A stretch of 64,000 nt of DNA from Tethya wilhelma (lineage: Eukaryota > Porifera > Demospongiae > Tethyida > Tethyidae). Shown one piece after another: positions 45,278 through 57,059 of this stretch (positions within the stretch are counted from its first letter, which is position 1; every line of letters starts with the position of its first letter). The stretch spans positions 752,318 to 816,317 of the forward strand of contig CAXIPT010000015.1 in assembly GCA_964030475.1 (NCBI GenBank), in the 5' to 3' direction. The notes beneath the pieces were generated by a model that was given only the letters and a program-made list of their open reading frames with translations, had not been told where the DNA came from and searched no databases. A program made the position numbers and the translations under genes.

Positions 45278-45655
45278 GTGAGCTGTATATAATTTTGTAA
45301 CAGTCAACAACACCACTTTGCAAATGATTATGAAGTGCTTGCATGCAGGTTAGCTATTCTGGATTATACGAAGAATGTGAGGTCTCCTTATGTCAGCTAG
45401 CTAATTGAAACAGATTTTCAAAAGTGATTCTATGATCATGATTATAGTCTAGCTATCTGTACATACCAAAAAAGTGCAAATAATGAGCTGCCACTTCCTA
45501 TAGGACACAAGCAACGATACTAATGGTTTCAGGATGCATGTGATGAATAAAAATCAGCTAGCCTAGAGTAGAAGGTTATCTATATACAGGGATAGCTATA
45601 ATAATTATGAGGCTATAGCTAGTATAATTCTATACCGTTGCTTGTGAAATTAGGG

Positions 45656-45905
45656 TATCATACCTACGGTAGTACGTATGAATGGGCCGACTGTCCCATT
45701 GACACAATACAAAAATTAATGTTCACGCTTATAAACTTTCAAGGAAAGAAAGCTAAGCTTTCAAAGGCATTTAATAGCCTCCCACAGACAGTTTGCTTAC
45801 TGTATATACCAAGAAAACTGGCAGAAAGTTTCTAGAGCCTTCTGGAGAAAGTGCATGGCGAGAAGCCACAACAGTGCAATTTTGTTCTCCCCTTTCTTCC
45901 TTCCT
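45656..45905 (-). mobile_element. FB1 hairpin-end fragment
   Basis: CCTACGGTAGTACGTA and GGGCCGACTGTCCCATTGACA, then diverged FB1 body to TTTTGTTCTCC. Confidence 0.7.
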
Positions 45906-47545
45906 TCTTAACAGGTATCATCCCCGGAACGGAGCGGAATTCTTATTATTTTACGGAGCAGAACCAGTCAAATTACACATACACATGCATTTACCATATG
46001 CCAGCTGTTGTAATTTTGGGCTCAGCTTACCGATCGGAAGGATTAAGTTGTTATATACTCAGCAACTTACTGTATAACAGTGGCTGAAATGGCCTCAATA
46101 AACCTAGCTTGTTGAAGTGTTTAGGAGTCTGAGATAGGCAATATTCTCCTTGACTCCCAGACTGAGATTGAAGTTATCAATTTTGCCACCTTGTAAACCA
46201 AAAGCTAGAGAGATTTACCTTTACAAAGCTGCTAACGTCACTAAGAATGGTCCGTGTATAGTCTGTTTGTGTGTGTGTGATGATAGCTATGATTAGATAA
46301 TTAAGCTATAGTTAGCTATAAATAATAATTTGTGTTAATAAGGCCTAGAGCTCGTTTACACAGTAGCGTTTTGGAGTGCGTTTTTGTTTTCTCTTGGAAA
46401 ACGACTACGTTTTGATTTGCATTTACACAAGTACGTTTTCCAATGAACTACGTCATACGGCGTCACGTAGAGTGCGCACGTGATAACTTTTGAATCAGCA
46501 AAAATTTCACAGAGACTCGACTCGTTTTTGAACTAGAAAAACTGAACAAGACTATGAAACTATACTATTTAGACCAAATTAAATGAAGCTCAAACGGACG
46601 TACTAGCCAGCTTTAAAAGCCAAGCGTTTTTGTTTCCAGTTGCATTTTTGCCGTTTACACGATGAGCAAAAACATATCGTTTTCAAAACGCTCCACTTTG
46701 AATTGCGTTTTCAAACGTTGCGTTTCCGGTTGCGTTTTGGGTGTTTTTGTGTAAACCCAAGCCGGAAACGCATATAAAAGTAATATGCGTTTCAAATTTT
46801 GTCCACAAGATTGAGACTCATTCAGATATTCTATGTATCTGTGGACATAATTCTATCCTTGAGAAAGTCCTCTTGCGCGATCTCCTTCACCACAATAATG
46901 GGATATGACACAACGTATGTTTCAACTTGGAGATTTTTATGCATATGAAGAAGTTTTCCCTCAAAACGCTCATGTCCTCCTTGAACTGCAAATTAGAAGA
47001 GCCTTTGATTCAGCAGGTGCCAATTAGTGAGAGCTCAGGACCAAGGTGTGACTATCACTGCTCACTGTACATTAGTAATGCTACCAAGAACCTTCAAACT
47101 GAACTTTCATCCAATTTTGCCGCGCTATAAACTCACTTTTTCTTAACACAATGATTGGCAAAAAGTAAGCTGAGGCTGTAAACAACATCACCACGTGTTG
47201 CAATTTTTCATTAAATTCTTATAATTGGAGAAAATCTAGAAAAAGGTAAAGGGTTGTTGGATCTGCCAGCTCAGTTGCAATACAATTCAATACAGTGAAT
47301 GGCTAGAGTTGTCTCTTTCAAGTGAAAAATGCCGCGGGAAAATAAGACAAATACCTATCATATTAAGCATCATCAGATAGAAGAAAGACTGAACAACTTT
47401 AGAATGGGTTGCAAAATTTAAAATATCAATTATGAAAAAAAATATTCAAGAAAAACATACAAATTATAGACAATTATGGTCATTTTCCAATGTCAAAAGG
47501 TGTGATAAGCTGTGAATTTGCAAAAATGATCACAAACTTCTTCAT
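45906..47545. other. Intergenic repeats, no supported gene
   Basis: 46350-46770 looks like a MITE whose ends contain CGTTTACACAGTAGCG and, inverted, GTGTAAACC, with many CGTTTT blocks. 46860-47130 has short coding-like codons (AHVLLELQIRRAFDSAGAN) I cannot assign. 47190-47540 is the inverted partner of 39010-39337. Confidence 0.45.
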
Positions 47546-47549
47546 ATGT

Positions 47550-47790
47550 CTCTGCTCACTTTTCGTCGTCACATACTCTTCAATGAATCTCCCATCATTC
47601 CAGCAGCATTCCTGATACACGAGCGGAAACTCAATGCATGCCATGAACAATTAACTGTTTCGCAAAGTTCTTAAGTGTGTTCCAGCATTGAACCAGACCA
47701 AGCATCCTCTTGTCACTGATGAAGAAAAGGGAATTGTAAATGCTGTCAATGAAATTCTGTAAAATGTGCTACCACTTCAATGTTGAAACC
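47550..47790 (+). pseudogene. Transposase-like fragment
   Basis: Reads MSLLTFRRHILFNE, IPAAFLIHERKLNACHEQ, then after a frame change VLKCVPALNQTKHPLVTDEE and GIVNAVNEIL. This pattern (IHERK...H, F..V....P, TDEE.GIV.A) resembles DDE transposases of MULE/Kolobok type. Family uncertain; fragment only. Confidence 0.5.
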
Positions 47791-48028
47791 ACCTAATTAA
47801 CTTAGCGCGTGCAGAGGATTTATGGTAGTCGTTTTGTGTGGGGCTGTCTGTTTGTTCCATTGAAATCTCAAGAAAGACAGCTCTAGCGACAAAACTGATG
47901 GTACTTACGTTCATAAATTTGAAGTAATCTTATAGAAATATATTTTTTGCTGTCCAAAACACTGTGGTTGCTGAGATTGAGGCTTTTGTGCTTCTGTGAG
48001 CGCTTTGCTTCGAGTCCACGCCCATTGA

Positions 48029-48128
48029 NNNNNNNNNNNNNNNNNNNNNNNNNNNNNNNNNNNNNNNNNNNNNNNNNNNNNNNNNNNNNNNNNNNNNNNN
48101 NNNNNNNNNNNNNNNNNNNNNNNNNNNN
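48029..48128. other. Assembly gap (100 N) inside an FB2 foldback
   Basis: Exactly 100 N. The sequence resumes within an FB2 right arm (48129-48210) whose left arm is missing, so the gap probably covers the rest of the foldback. Confidence 0.9.
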
Positions 48129-48210
48129 GCCATTCACTCTTGTTTGCTTTCTTTTTTACGATTTGGCCATTCCTATGTTTCATTACATTTTCAATGTTTT
48201 TTCACTTGTT

Positions 48211-49580
48211 ACATTAGTCCCAAGATATCCGCATGGGGCGGTACAAAGTCCGTATAAAGGTGATTAAATTGGCCAATTATTAGAGCTGTATCCCTTGGAT
48301 AAGTGTAGGAGCTTTTATGTACAGAATATTAGCATTAATAGCCAATTAGCATATCACGTGATAGTCACATGACTTCAAAAGTTCCCTGAAAAATAGTTGC
48401 TTTTACTGTTTAAAGGTAATGCAAACATAATAATAGTATATACTTGTGTTCGTGACAAAAAAATTATGATGCAACTGTTTTAACTACAGTCATGCCTTAA
48501 TACACCTGAGAAGGGAAAGCGTCTTCATGCCATCAGAGGTTTGTGTGCATGCATATAGCTTGATGTTATATACATCTTCATCAAATCGTTTTCAAGGTGA
48601 ATTGTAATTACATACAGGATAAACAAATAAGAGGTTATATGAAGATCCAACCCTGTATGGTGAACTCTACAGTCCAGGTGAGAGTATGAGGTGCAAGATG
48701 GAAAAGATCAATGTGAGATGCCGACAGTATCGTCCAAAGAAAGGTTTTCACATCTCACTGGATGTACACTAAACTACCACCTAGTAATTAATGTTGGCAA
48801 TTAATCATAAATTACCTAATTTAATGAATGAGGCCATGAATGGTTGTATACAAGCAGCTGATTATTTTAACTACCATTATGGCATTTCAATTGATGATAC
48901 ATTAATGACCTTGTACTTGCATGAGTGATCATAATATTGGAGGTTTTATAATAACAACATTGTACAATGCAAATTAAACTTTTGGAATGATAATTAATCC
49001 CCTAAAATCTTACATGGAAACCTGCAAACAAAAACCAAGTCCACATCAGTAGAAACAAGAATACATTTCGCTTTTGTGTTTGAACATCGACAATATCAAT
49101 CAAACCAGTTTTTTGTACTTTATATAATGGAAGATTAGCTATATAACACTAAATCTCTGCATCGATGCTATTCCATGGTATAGTGAAGTAGGCATTGTTC
49201 CTTAAAGTAATAGTACTGTAACACTAAACCATAATGAAGTGAGCCGTTTTCTGAATATGAAACAGTGTAACTATTTCTTTTTATACCCTTGTGTAGTTTT
49301 TGGAAGTGAACAATTCCACTGCTTTTCTCAAGCGATAGAATGCATAAGCTGTATTTAAACCATGATGAGCAGAGACATAATCTTTACCTGCACTTGGCAC
49401 TTCATTCAAATCGATCGGCTCAGTCGTCCCAAATGCACAAAATGTGGGGTCATCAAGTTCTTGAACCTGTACATTGCGACGTAGACTGGACATCAACGAC
49501 AAAAATTAATGTACATTGAATGACATTCCACTGAATTTGAATCAGCTGTACATCATAGCTTTTCTTGGGTAAATCCTCTT
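48211..49580. other. Intergenic, no supported gene
   Basis: AT-rich. A 73-codon minus-strand frame at 49281-49502 (QELDDPTFCAFGTTEPIDLN inside) looks protein-like but is not recognised. Confidence 0.4.
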
Positions 49581-50580
49581 GCATGGGCTACATGTAGTAC
49601 TCTCTTTCCATGTTGAGTCCCTCATGTTGCCCATAGGAATAATTCTTTACACACTCTGCCAGCCATTCCATCTTGTTTGCCTTCTTTTTACGATTTGGCC
49701 ATTCCTATGTCTCATTACATTTCCAATGTTTTTTTTACTTGTTTGTTCTCATTTTTTTATAATTCTACAAATCACATTCGAGTTTGTGTGTATATGGTAG
49801 TTACTTGTACACTAATGATCAGCATGGAGCTCAGGCTGATTAGTACTGAAGTAATCTCAGGAGGCTGAGCTGTATTTAATTGCTTTGTTCATCTTATAAT
49901 GAATACTACATAACACATTAGTCTATACACCTCCTAAATATTGAAGACTGAAAGGTTACAGAGAGTCCAGCACAACCAGAAATCTTCAGGTAAAGCAAGC
50001 AGGCAGCGAATATTTGGATTCCAAATAACGCACACTTATCTACCTGGACAAGGGTCGTCAATTTGACTTTTCAAGTAGCTAATGAATTTATGCATGATGT
50101 AGAAATGAATGGCTGCCATACGGAGAAGCGCTTTTCGCCTTGTATCTAGCCATTCAACGGGAGACTCGAGCACACGATACCAAAAGCACGTGAAGACAAT
50201 GGTACCAGGTTTGTTCGTTCATGAATCAGCTTCTGAAAGTGAACAGTCTTCGAGATACGCTGAAATAACATAGAAGAAGAAGAAGAAGAAGAAGAAGAAG
50301 AAGAAGAAGAAGAAGAAGAAGAAGAAGAAGAAGAAGAAGAAGAAGAAGAAGAAGAAGAAGAAGAAAATTGCAGGTTTGGCATATTTTAGTTTGGTACCTT
50401 AGCGATGGTTTTAGGCCATGTTTTTAGGCTTGTTAGAAAGAGAATGAGCTAAATAGTAGCTTTATAAGCCTTTAAGTGCCAAGCGCTCAGTTTTTGCAGA
50501 GTTATTCGCGTGAATATTTGTATTACGCTAATGGGCCATCCGTGCCATTCCTATGTACCCAGTACTAGCGTACTGGGAAT
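49581..50580. repeat. Duplicated module, copy A (FB2 arm plus spacer plus FB3)
   Basis: FB2 loop and right arm (49581-49742), about 500 bp spacer, then an FB3 with a long GAA tract and hairpin end (50560-50580). Nearly identical to copy B at 50690-51655, with a third, more diverged copy at 53020-54730. Confidence 0.88.
50272..50366. repeat. (GAA)n microsatellite, about 31 units
   Basis: Uninterrupted AGA/GAA repeat inside FB3. Shorter versions occur in the other FB3 copies (about 51400, 54488, 55077, and as CTT at 38350). The poly-Ser minus frame here is an artefact of the repeat. Confidence 0.97.
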
Positions 50581-50852
50581 AACAAGTAAAAAAAAACATT
50601 GGAAATGTAATGAGACATAGGAATGCCAAATCGTAAAAAGAAGGCAAACAAGTTGGAATGGCTGGCAGAGTGTGTGCCGAATTCTTCCTGTGTGGGCTGC
50701 ATGTAGTACTCTCTTTCCATGTTGAGTCCCTCATGTTGCCCATAGGAATAATTCTTTACACACTCTGCCAGCCATTCCAACTTGTTTGCCTTCTTTTTAC
50801 AATTTGGCATTCCTATGTCTCATTACATTTCCAATGTTTTTTTTTACTTGTT
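50581..50852. mobile_element. FB2 foldback, complete
   Basis: Arms of about 110 bp (ACATTGGAAATGTAATGAGA outermost; GGCTGGCAGAGTGTGTG near the loop, matched by CACACTCTGCCAGCC), with a loop of about 75 bases containing TGCATGTAGTACTCTC. No coding capacity. Confidence 0.92.
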
Positions 50853-51655
50853 TGTTATAATTTTTTCATAATTCTACTAATCACATTCGAGTTTGTGTGT
50901 ATAATTATGGTAGTTACTTGTACACCATCAGCATGGATATTATAAATCTATCATGTCTATGCTCAGGCTGATTAGTAATCTCAGGAGGCTGAGCTGTATC
51001 TACCAAAATTTAATTGCTTTGCTCATCTTATAATGAATACTACATAACACAGTAGTCTATTCACCTCCTAAATATTGAAGACTGAAAGGTTACAGAGAGT
51101 CCAGCACAACCAGAAATCTTCAGGTAAAGCAAGCAGGCAGCGAATATTTGGATTCCAAATAACGCACACTTATCTACCTGGACAAGGGTCGTCAATTTGA
51201 CTTTTCAAGTCGCTTATGAATTTATGCATGATGTATGGCTGCCATACGGAGAAGCGCTTTTCGCCTTGTATCTAGCCATTCAACGGGAGACTCGAGCACA
51301 CGATGCCAAAAGCACGTGAAGACAATGGTACCTAGTTTGTTCGTTCAAGAATCAGCTTCTGAAAGTGAACAGTCTTCGAGATACGCTGAAATAACATAGA
51401 AGAAGAAGAAGAAGAAGAAGAAGAAGAAGAAGGAGAAAATTAAAGGTTTGGCATATTTTAGTTTGGTACCTTAGCGATGGTTTTAGGCCATGTTTTTAGG
51501 CTTGTTAGAAAGAGAATGAGCTAAATAGTAGCTTTATAAGCCTTTTAGTGCCAAGCGCTCAGTTTTTGCAGAGTTATTCACGTGAATATTTGTATTACGC
51601 TAATGGGCCATCCGTGCCATTCTTATGTACCCAGTACTACCGTACTGGGAATAAC
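50690..51655. repeat. Duplicated module, copy B
   Basis: Tandem near-copy of 49581-50580. Differs by a shorter GAA tract and a few indels. Confidence 0.88.
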
Positions 51656-52935
51656 TGCAGCATATGCATACATTCATACTGTTGGTAATACAATCTCAAC
51701 ATCATGTTTACAATTACATCATGCACTGAACAGTTACTTTGTATTATGTAATTTGTGTTTACTTTGTAGCATTACTTTGTTTTGTTTAATTTTAACCGTA
51801 ACTTTGTACTATTAGTTTCTGTATGGCTTCTGTAAGCCTCACTATTGTTACATTTTCTTTGTCTCTAGTTACAATGCACTTTTTGTTTGTATGGAGGCTC
51901 GCCTTAAAACTTACAGTCTACACTAAGCCCTCGTTTTTACATCACCTACTTCCGGTTTGCAGTTTTAGTATAGTACAGTACATAAGAACGAAGAGAAATT
52001 TGCGATGTTTGACCCATGGTAAGTTTTACTTTCTCAGTTCTCAGACAGAAGGTTTTTACTGGTTCTAGCTTGGTACTTTGTTTGTTAGAATGTTAAAGAA
52101 GATATAAACGCTGTTAAACTCTACCTAGGAGCCAAAACAGTGTCAAAATCAGCGTCAATGTATGAGTGATGTTGAGTGGACCTCGAATGTTTGGCTCACT
52201 GGGCAAGCTGATGCCAAACGGAGCTGAGCCCTGAGTCTCTGCAGGGAGAGTTGCAAAGGATAGAACTACTATTCACACTATAAATCATTGTCATACAACT
52301 GGTTATATCTGATACATATTGAAGCAAACATAGCCAAAAATAGTAAATTTCACCACACATTTTATACACAAAAAACATAGCTCAAAACAGAAAAAGTCTA
52401 CTAAATTATTAGTTTAGGCCTTACTACTGTCACTGAAATTATAGGTGCTCTTCTACTTTCTTCTGTTGAGTAACTATGGGCCATGGAACAGGCCACCTCC
52501 CTGGCGGGTTGCTTTCTTTGTCAACTTCAGCTCTTTGGGCAACTTGATGCCAAGCGTCCTTAAGAGTTCATGTCCTGGTCACATGTTCTGTGTTTCCTGC
52601 TTGTCAATATAGTAGCAATATCCAGGGACAAGACCTTGCTGGTACAGCAAAATCCTTGGTCTAAATGTAGCAAATCTTTCAGAAGACCAGTCTGGAAAGG
52701 CTTGTGATGTCAAAGTTATTGCACGTGGTTACTAGTACAGTACTTATTGAACGCACGTGTACGTGGGTGTGTATAGTACACGTAAAATCATGTGTACTGT
52801 GGTTACAACTTATGGTTAAACTAACACAACATCACAAGACGGTGTGTAGCCTGCTTGATACTGAAGTGAAACACACATCTCAGTCATTTGGAGGCAGGAG
52901 CTGTATCATAAGATTTACTTGTCTTTCTATATGTT
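51656..52935. other. Intergenic, no supported gene
   Basis: Only short ORFs without domain signal. Confidence 0.45.
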
Positions 52936-53217
52936 ACAAGTGAAAAAAACATTGGAAATGTAATGAGGCATAAGAATGGCCAAATTGTAAAAAAGAAAGC
53001 AAACAAGATGGAATGGCTGTTTGAGTGTGTGCAGAATCATTCCTGTGTGGGCTGCATGTAGTACTCTCTTCTCATGCTGAGTCCCTCATGTTGCCCATAG
53101 GAATAATTCTTTACACACTCAAACAGCCATTCCATCTTGTTTGCTTTCTTTTTTACAATTTGGGCATTCCTATGTCTTATTACATTTCCAATGTTTTTTT
53201 CACTTGTTTGTTCTCAT
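52936..53217. mobile_element. FB2 foldback, complete
   Basis: Arms with GGCTGTTTGAGTGTGTG matched by CACACTCAAACAGCC. The same loop as the 50.6-kb copy, but both arms have changed together. Confidence 0.92.
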
Positions 53218-54730
53218 TTTTTCATAATTCTACATCACAGTTGAGTTTGTGTGTATATATATATGGTAAAGTCTATTCGCATTCACTTGTTACTCAGGAA
53301 GTTTGAGGTTTTGTATGTTTACGTAGTATCGCGTCACTACTACGACATACTGCATACTTGAGGTTAATACTATGCGCGCGCACTAGCGGGCACGTTGTCG
53401 TGGTCATATGGTAAACCAGCTGATAGCTTAGAGTTGTTCTTGAGTTGTTCCTTGGTGAAACTCACTACTGAGTGTTTTGTTGCAATATGACAGCTTGTGG
53501 TAAGATGAATACATGCTTTTTAAATACATTTCAGTACCTGAGCAGTTTGTACTACTATTTAGTAACCGTTTATATACGTAGCTATTGTATCAACCATCAA
53601 AACAACTTATTTGTCACTATCAAGCTTATTTATTATCCTAGAAGGCTTAATGTTGCTTACCTATGCTTTATCAGAGTAGAAACAGCCAAACAAACCGAAG
53701 ATAGCCCTGAATTCACAGCCATTCTTCTTCCCGGGTATCGCGCGCGTGGCATTTCTTTGCGGTTTTTGGAATCTCTATACTTTACATATTAGACATACAG
53801 CCAAATCCTTACTGGTAAGGTGTAGACTCTTTTAAATGATACCAGCAGATTGTCCATGAAATTTGCAGTCGAATGGTGTGTAAATTAGCGAAATTCGAGA
53901 AAATACGGCAGAGTTATAAAGAAATTTCGGACTAACAAGTGAACGCGAATAGACTTTAGTTACTTGTACACTATCAGCATGGATATGCTATAATCTTTGC
54001 TATCAGTAAAGTGAAGCATCTCAGGACTCGGGAGGCTGGACTCTGAGAGAGAGCTGTATCTTACTGTAACAAAATTTACTTGCTTTGCTCATCTTCTTAT
54101 AATGACAATTTTGTAACAAAGTAGTCTTCACCCCCTAAATATTTAAGAGTGCAAGGTACCGGTAACTGGTTACAGAGACTTCAGCACAACCAGAAATCTT
54201 CAGGTAAAACGGGCAGGCAGCGAATATTCGGATTCCAAATAACGCACACTTGTCTTACTGGAAAAGGGTCGTCAACTTGATTTCCAAAGTAGCAAATGAA
54301 TTATTACTGAGTATAGAAATGAATGGCTGCCATATGGAGAAGGCGCTTTTCGTCTTGTATCTAAAGACTCGTCTAAAGAGGCGAATAACCGATGCAAAAA
54401 GCACGTGAAGACCAAGATACCAAGTCTATTCGTTCAAGAATCAGCTTCTGAAAGTGAGCGGTCTGTGAGAAAAGTAGAGCCAAGATAGAAGAAGAAGAAG
54501 AAGAAGAATCAGAAGGAGAAAATTGGAGGTTTGGCATACTTTAGTTTGGTACTTCAGCGATGGTTTTATGCCATGTTTTTGGGCTCATTAGAAAGAGAAA
54601 AAGCTAAATAGTAGCTTAAGAAGCCTTTTAGTACCAAGTACTCAGTTTTTGCAAAGTTATTCGCGTGAATATTTGTATTGCGCTAATGGGCCATCCATGC
54701 TGTTCCTATGTACCCAGTACTAACGTACTA
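53020..54730. repeat. Duplicated module, copy C (diverged, interrupted)
   Basis: Same order as copies A and B: FB2 loop/right arm, spacer with CAGCACAACCAGAAATCTTC, then FB3 with a GAA tract and a degraded hairpin (CAGTACTAACGTACTAGGAA). Interrupted by the TA-flanked element at 53269-53956. Confidence 0.8.
53269..53956. mobile_element. Tc1/mariner-like MITE, TA target duplication
   Basis: AAGTCTATTCGCATTCACTT at the left and its reverse complement with one mismatch (AAGTGAACGCGAATAGACTT) at the right, each next to TA. Removing it restores the spacer seen in copies A and B. 688 bp, non-coding. Confidence 0.92.
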
Positions 54731-54839
54731 GGAATGATAATCAAAGTCCTGATTCATCTCTGAAGAAGAGCAACCAGGTATCACAAAATAGTTCCAGGCA
54801 ACTTCAGTGTATTTAATTCCAAATAACGCACACTTTTGT

Positions 54840-55315
54840 GTGTGGAAAGGGTCGTCAATTCGAATGTTCTAGAAGCTAATGAATTATTCATGAGTGTAGA
54901 AATTAATGGCGGCCATATGGAGGAGGCGCTTTCCGCCTTGTATCTAGCTACTCAATGAGAGGCGCTAAAAACCGATGGCAAAAGCGACTGTACCGGAAGA
55001 AACCAAGTTCGTTCGTTCAAGAATCAGCTTCTAAAAGTGAATAGTCTCTGAGAAAAGTTGAGCCTAGATAGAAAAAGAAGAAGAAGAAGAAGATGGAGAA
55101 AATTGGAGGTTTGACATATTTGTGTTTGTTACTTTAGCATTGTTTTTAGGCCATGTTTTTGGGCTCATTAGAAAGAAAAAGAGTTAAATAGTAGCTTTAG
55201 AAGCCTTTTAGTGCTAAGCGCTCAGTTTTTGCAGAGTTATTCGCGTGAATATTTGTATTGCGCTAATGGGCCATCCGTGCCATTCCTGTGTACCCAGTAC
55301 TACCGTACTGGGAAT
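54840..55315. mobile_element. FB3 element
   Basis: FB3 body with a short GAA tract (about 55075), ending in the perfect hairpin CCCAGTAC-TACC-GTACTGGG (reverse complement of the GGTA-loop form). Confidence 0.85.
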
Positions 55316-55850
55316 AGTCCAACAAAAGACCCCAGTTTTAAACACAAAATATCAAGTGGGAAAGTAAATGGACATTTATTGTGGTTACTTTGGGACCTAT
55401 AACACACGGGGATTGTAGCATAGCTATATAAACTTTCACTACAAAAATTTCTGCACATTCCATTCACCACTGCTACAGCTAGTACTCACCATAGAAATCT
55501 GAGAACTTGTGATAAAATTCTGACAAAAGAGGTTCTACCTTTTTCAAGTCAGAAACAGTGATAAAATCACTATACAAGATATGCAAAGCAGCAACACAAA
55601 TGATCGTAGTAGCATGATAAAAGTATACCATCCAACACTGGCATGGCAAGAAAAAATATCCATGTGCAATATTCAGATCCTATGATCACGTATGCATACA
55701 CATCCACACAACGTAATATTCACTACCATAGGGCCACGGTATAACACAAAATTACATGACAAAAACTAACCACTTAAAAAATTTAACATGTACGCATGGT
55801 GATCTTTACCAAGTTGGTGGAAATGGCAAAAATTCAGGAGTGATTTCCCC
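55316..55850. other. Intergenic, no supported gene
   Basis: Nothing recognised on either strand. Confidence 0.45.
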
Positions 55851-56214
55851 ATAGGTGCCAACCTTCAGCTAAAAAATCTCAGGACATTAAAACCATGCAC
55901 GCAAAAATTTTTAACCCCCCATTTTACGTGTCGACACGCCCATTTAATTGCAAAAGTACAAAGTGCAATTATGATCTTAGCGTGGCTAGTGGTTCAGAAA
56001 GAGAAGATTATTGCGTTGTTAGCCTTTTTCGGTAGTTTTAGGACAGTAAAGGCTTACGTAGTTTTTGAGAAAAATGGTTGCATTTTTCTGGGAAAAGTGC
56101 ATTTCTGTGTGAAATCCGGGACATTTTAGGTAAATTTGGATTTTCGGGCGGGACACAGGACAGAGGCTTCAAATCCGGGACTGTCCCGGGAGTTCAGGGA
56201 CAGTTGGCACCTAT
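55851..56214. mobile_element. MITE with ATAGGTGCCAAC ends
   Basis: ATAGGTGCCAAC at the left and GTTGGCACCTAT at the right, with subterminal CGGGAC/GTCCCGG blocks. About 364 bp, non-coding. Confidence 0.85.
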
Positions 56215-56545
56215 GTTTCCCATGCATGCAATCTAAGGTATATGTACATACCTTTTTGATTACACATACAAAAGAAATTAATAGAAGTAACCAGAGAAAA
56301 TTTAAGCTCAAATACCAATTACTTTTGCAAGAAGCAGCCTCCAAAGTCTGATTACATTGTCCGTGCAACTACATACAGATTGCAATTTTTGGCGTTCTTA
56401 TTAACGCATGGGTTCAAAGGGGAATTTCAAACTCAGTACACTAGGACAAGTGCAAGTTTGCACTGAGCTTCTCACTTTAAGGTAAACTGGTTAGGGCACA
56501 TTTAGACCTAGTTCTAGCTTCTTAGCTAAACCAAGAGCACCTATT

Positions 56546-56836
56546 GTGATGAGATCTTATTGCAATGATATTCGTGTGTGGTTATTTGTGGTGCTGGAAA
56601 AAAGAAGCACCACGATGTTCGCTCTCCTTACCATATTTTTGTGTAGTACCATAGTCTATGTATCTATTGTAATGAGAAGAAGGGCAACTGCCACTTATAA
56701 CCACCTGCTGAAACCGATGTTTCTACACCATGGCATTTTATGTAGTTACACCAACTCTACCTGCCATCTCAATACAGGCTGCTCAGATGAGTGTACAGCA
56801 GTAGAATGTCTGAATTATCTACTACTAATCATGTGA
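56546..56836 (+). CDS. Small ORF with one hydrophobic segment, unrecognised
   Basis: 96 codons with a likely membrane segment (FALLTIFLCSTIVYVSIVM) followed by RRR and a cysteine-containing tail. No homology recognised, no clear splice sites, may be chance. Confidence 0.25.
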   Translation: MMRSYCNDIRVWLFVVLEKRSTTMFALLTIFLCSTIVYVSIVMRRRATATYNHLLKPMFLHHGILCSYTNSTCHLNTGCSDECTAVECLNYLLLIM

Positions 56837-56905
56837 CAGCATTCAAAGGTGATAATTAATGACAAATCTATGTATGTGTTTTGTACTATCTCTGCAGTGC
56901 CAACC

Positions 56906-57058
56906 ATGTCTGATATTGAAGGGTTAAAACTACAAGTTGAGCATCTAGTGGCTCTTGTTCAAAAGCTAACATCTGAGTTCAGAGCTGTTAAGGCTGAACT
57001 AGAAGAGTCAAGAGGCGAATTTAATAGTATTCCTGAAACTTTGAATTTAGGATATTAA
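56906..57058 (+). CDS. Short coiled-coil ORF, unrecognised
   Basis: ATG after a CTCTGCAG acceptor-like site. 50 aa with a clear heptad pattern (MSDIEGLKLQVEHLVALVQK, then LTSEFRAVKAELEESR) and then a stop. Could be the start of a transposon-encoded protein or a small host exon. Confidence 0.35.
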   Translation: MSDIEGLKLQVEHLVALVQKLTSEFRAVKAELEESRGEFNSIPETLNLGY

Positions 57059-57059
57059 T

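Noticed and set aside
50146..50382. Poly-serine minus-strand ORF
   Set aside because: Produced by the GAA microsatellite read in one frame.
49579..50945. Hydrophobic ORFs such as those starting MHGLHVVLSFHVESLM
   Set aside because: They repeat with each FB2 copy and follow the foldback sequence on both strands, so they are translations of a non-coding element.
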